Below are positions 61,600 through 64,000 of a stretch of DNA of 64,000 bases, piece by piece. The stretch is from assembly GCA_030248195.1 (NCBI GenBank), contig JASAND010018315.1, forward strand, positions 1 to 64,000, in the 5' to 3' direction. The stretch's first letter is position 1. The number at the start of each line of letters is the position of its first letter. The notes below the pieces were generated by a model. That model ran no database searches. It was not told where the DNA came from and saw nothing but the letters and a program-made list of their open reading frames with translations. Made by a program: the position numbers and the translations under genes. This DNA comes from Trissonchulus latispiculum (taxonomy: Eukaryota > Nematoda > Enoplea > Enoplida > Ironidae).

Positions 61600-64000
61600 A
61601 ATAAAAGAGACTTGACTGATTAACTGCAGGTTCACAATCGGTAGTGTATGCCTACCGCTCCTCCTCGTGCCTATCTGATAAACCCTATTTAAACTAAGCG
61701 GATTAACACGATACTTTAATCTCGAATTTACACTAAATTATGAAACAGCATTTTTCATCAAAAACATACAAATTACTCGAACAAATATCCAAACTCAACT
61801 TAACAAAACCGTACCAAAACAACACCTAAATCTCAGCTGCCACAATACTATGGACCCACACACCCAACTGACTGTCGTTAACACCCAACCAAGACTGATC
61901 ACCACAACTTTTGAATATATGTCTCCATCTTTATAAACTATCAAAGTAGCTAAGCTTCGAGAATAGTTTCATCATTCATGAAGTAATTTACAAAATTAAC
62001 ATCGTTTTCAACGAATATTTCACAAATTACCCCCTCTTTGGCCCGCGCGCCCACGCCGCGGTACGCAAATTAGTAGGATAAAATTTAGGTTAAAGAATAA
62101 ATCGTAGGTACTAGTTTGATAAAACGCGTGTGAGAATTTTGAAACACCGTAAAACTACACTGGAGAACCTCTCCAGAGACTGACAATGGGAACAAAGCAC
62201 CACAACACACACACGGGCCCACTACCGGTGCTTGCCCCGATAAAGAAAAAAACAAAGACATACAACACAAACGACAACATACAACACATACAAACAACAG
62301 ACATACCCGCAAAGCGGCACCAGACAAATATGTACACAGGCCAAACTACGATCGAAACAAAAATTTTCCCAAACCTCCGACGGAAGTAAAACCTAATGAT
62401 TCAACCCCACTATACAGACCAACCGGACAAAATAGACTATAACCAATGCCATATAAAAGGTAGATTCTATGAATAAAGCACAGTGGTAATAAAGCACAAT
62501 GTATAAAGCAGCACCGAATCGGACATGCTGGCAAAATCATGGCAGTAGACAAGATGGCAAGAATTTCACAAGAAAGAATTTTTAAAGAAGAAAGTATCGT
62601 GTTCGTTTTAGGACAGAAAAGTGAAACACAAACCAGACAGTTAGAACCCGAAAAGAATAAAATGAGTAAAATACAACATAATTATAGCTGGTAGTAGAAC
62701 AAAGAAAAAAAAGAAAAAGAATTCAAAACAGTACAATGGCCCATCAAAGGTAGCGGGCGCCCTACTAAAGAAAATCCTAAACCTCCGATGTTCAAGGAAA
62801 AATAAGAAGAACAACAATGTTCATCAGAATTTAGATAAGTTTCACCCCAAAGGCTCCCCCCACCCACGCATATCCCAACTACAAACACTCTCCCCCCCAC
62901 CTTATTATAGATATCAACAAAACACAACATATATATGGGGAACAAAGGACAACAACAGCGAGCCTAGTCCCAGGACAAGAGTCTTCAGGCAGCCAATGCA
63001 GTCACACATGGGCAAAACACACCCTCAACCAACCGCTGGCAGTTCTAAGCACCAGCCCACCCAACGTCACTACCACCACAAACCACCAACAACAGTTCCC
63101 AAGGCACGATGCCAAGCAGCAAACACAACCAATGTACAAAGTTCTAACAAGCTCGCACCACCGAGCTGGCCACAGACGGCACCCGAAATCACCGGTATAA
63201 GGTCACAGAAGACCACCAACCTGTCCCACCAATGCTCCTGGAGAGCCGCCCCCCACGAGGCAAGAGCCCTCCAGAAACCAGATAGCACCCAGGGACCAGA
63301 ACCATAGGAACCGCAGAAAATATAGAACCACCATGCCCAACAAGACCAGGGCCCTCACAACACCAGTCAACCCAAACCTCCGACGTTCCACCCGTCCACA
63401 GGAACAGACGGACAAGCACCACCGATCCTTACAGGGAACATAGGCTCACTGAGGGGGGACGGGAGGGACACATACACATTTATATACACAAGATAAGTGC
63501 AAAGATAAGTGTACTTTTATTAGTAAGAAAAATGAACAACATTATAAAAACAGCCTACGTACACAACAAACATAAATCACAACAACAGGACCACAACCAA
63601 GTACATAACGTATCTACTACCAGCTTCGCACACATTAGCCCTACCTATTAATTTAAGGAGGGAAACGGCCAGTGCTTCCCGCCCCAGGAATCCTAATCCC
63701 AGGGGAAGAAGTCCTGACAGTTCCCTATCAAGGAAAAACGGCAAACAAACTACGAAATCTTTGTGTAAGTGCTGCATGTTATTCTCCACGCTCCTCAGAA
63801 TCCTAATCTGGGGATTGGGATCGTAACCACAGCACCACACGAGAGGCGGGAGAAAAATAAAAGTAACCCCAGAACTATTGCCTATAGGTAAAATGTTGTG
63901 AGTTTTAGTGACAAAAAGTTAAAAATATGAGTAAAATAGTAAAAATAGTGAGACAAAAATTTAAAACAACAAGTGTAGGAGGTTCCGGAAAACACCAATA
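61600..64000. other. A/C-rich gene-free tract with CCTCCGA words
   Basis: Strong strand asymmetry (plus strand A/C-rich) from about 62,100 to 63,600. AAACCTCCGA-type words recur at about 62,374, 62,786 and 63,377. Several long minus-strand frames reflect composition and show no domain. It could be a decayed non-coding element. Confidence 0.4.

Noticed and set aside
62085..63840. Several Cys/Val/Gly-rich minus-strand ORFs
   Set aside because: Explained by the A/C-rich composition of the plus strand; no domains seen.

Overview
This 64-kb window is eukaryotic, almost certainly from an invertebrate animal genome. It holds spliced genes with GT-AG and GC-AG introns, a U2 snRNA gene, a eukaryotic tRNA-Asp, dense dispersed repeats and several kinds of animal transposon. 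The exact phylum cannot be fixed from sequence alone.

Layout: 1-8.6 kb is repeat-rich non-coding DNA: paired dispersed repeats, a 643-bp MITE with an 8-bp target duplication, fold-back elements, and a CA microsatellite grading into a minisatellite. At 8,594-15,183 lies a U2 snRNA gene split by a complete site-specific RLE-type non-LTR retrotransposon of NeSL/Utopia type. It encodes zinc fingers, an Ulp1-like protease, reverse transcriptase and a restriction-like endonuclease in one long ORF, followed by a second ORF with an SGNH-hydrolase-like domain. From 15.5 to 17.7 kb come a GC-rich minisatellite and a TIR transposon (8-bp TSD) that itself carries a 190-bp insertion flanked by an 11-bp duplication.

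The centrepiece is a 13,978-bp Polinton/Maverick (adintovirus-like) element at 18,190-32,167. It has two 568-bp nearly identical TIRs and a perfect 6-bp target duplication (TACACA). It carries protein-primed DNA polymerase B (interrupted by one in-frame stop), packaging ATPase, chromodomain integrase, minor and major capsid proteins, adenain-type protease, two small pX-like virion proteins, two small membrane proteins and a RING-H2 protein. PolB reads leftward and everything else rightward from a 1-kb motif-rich intergenic region. The rightward genes are packed with overlapping stop/start codons.

From 32 to 37 kb the DNA is nested inverted repeats and GGCC-rich hAT-like sequence. The minus strand from 37,529 to 48,490 carries 13 phase-consistent exons of a leukotriene-A4-hydrolase/aminopeptidase (M1 metallopeptidase) gene. 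Its introns host a hAT-like element, nested fold-back elements and a 5'-truncated retrotransposon. The 5' exons were not found. A second minus-strand gene (51,219-54,478) is a divergent ionotropic-glutamate-receptor-like channel. The last 9 kb is mostly gene-poor, with a tRNA-Asp, two isolated candidate exons, a gag zinc-knuckle remnant and an A/C-rich tract with no recognisable gene.
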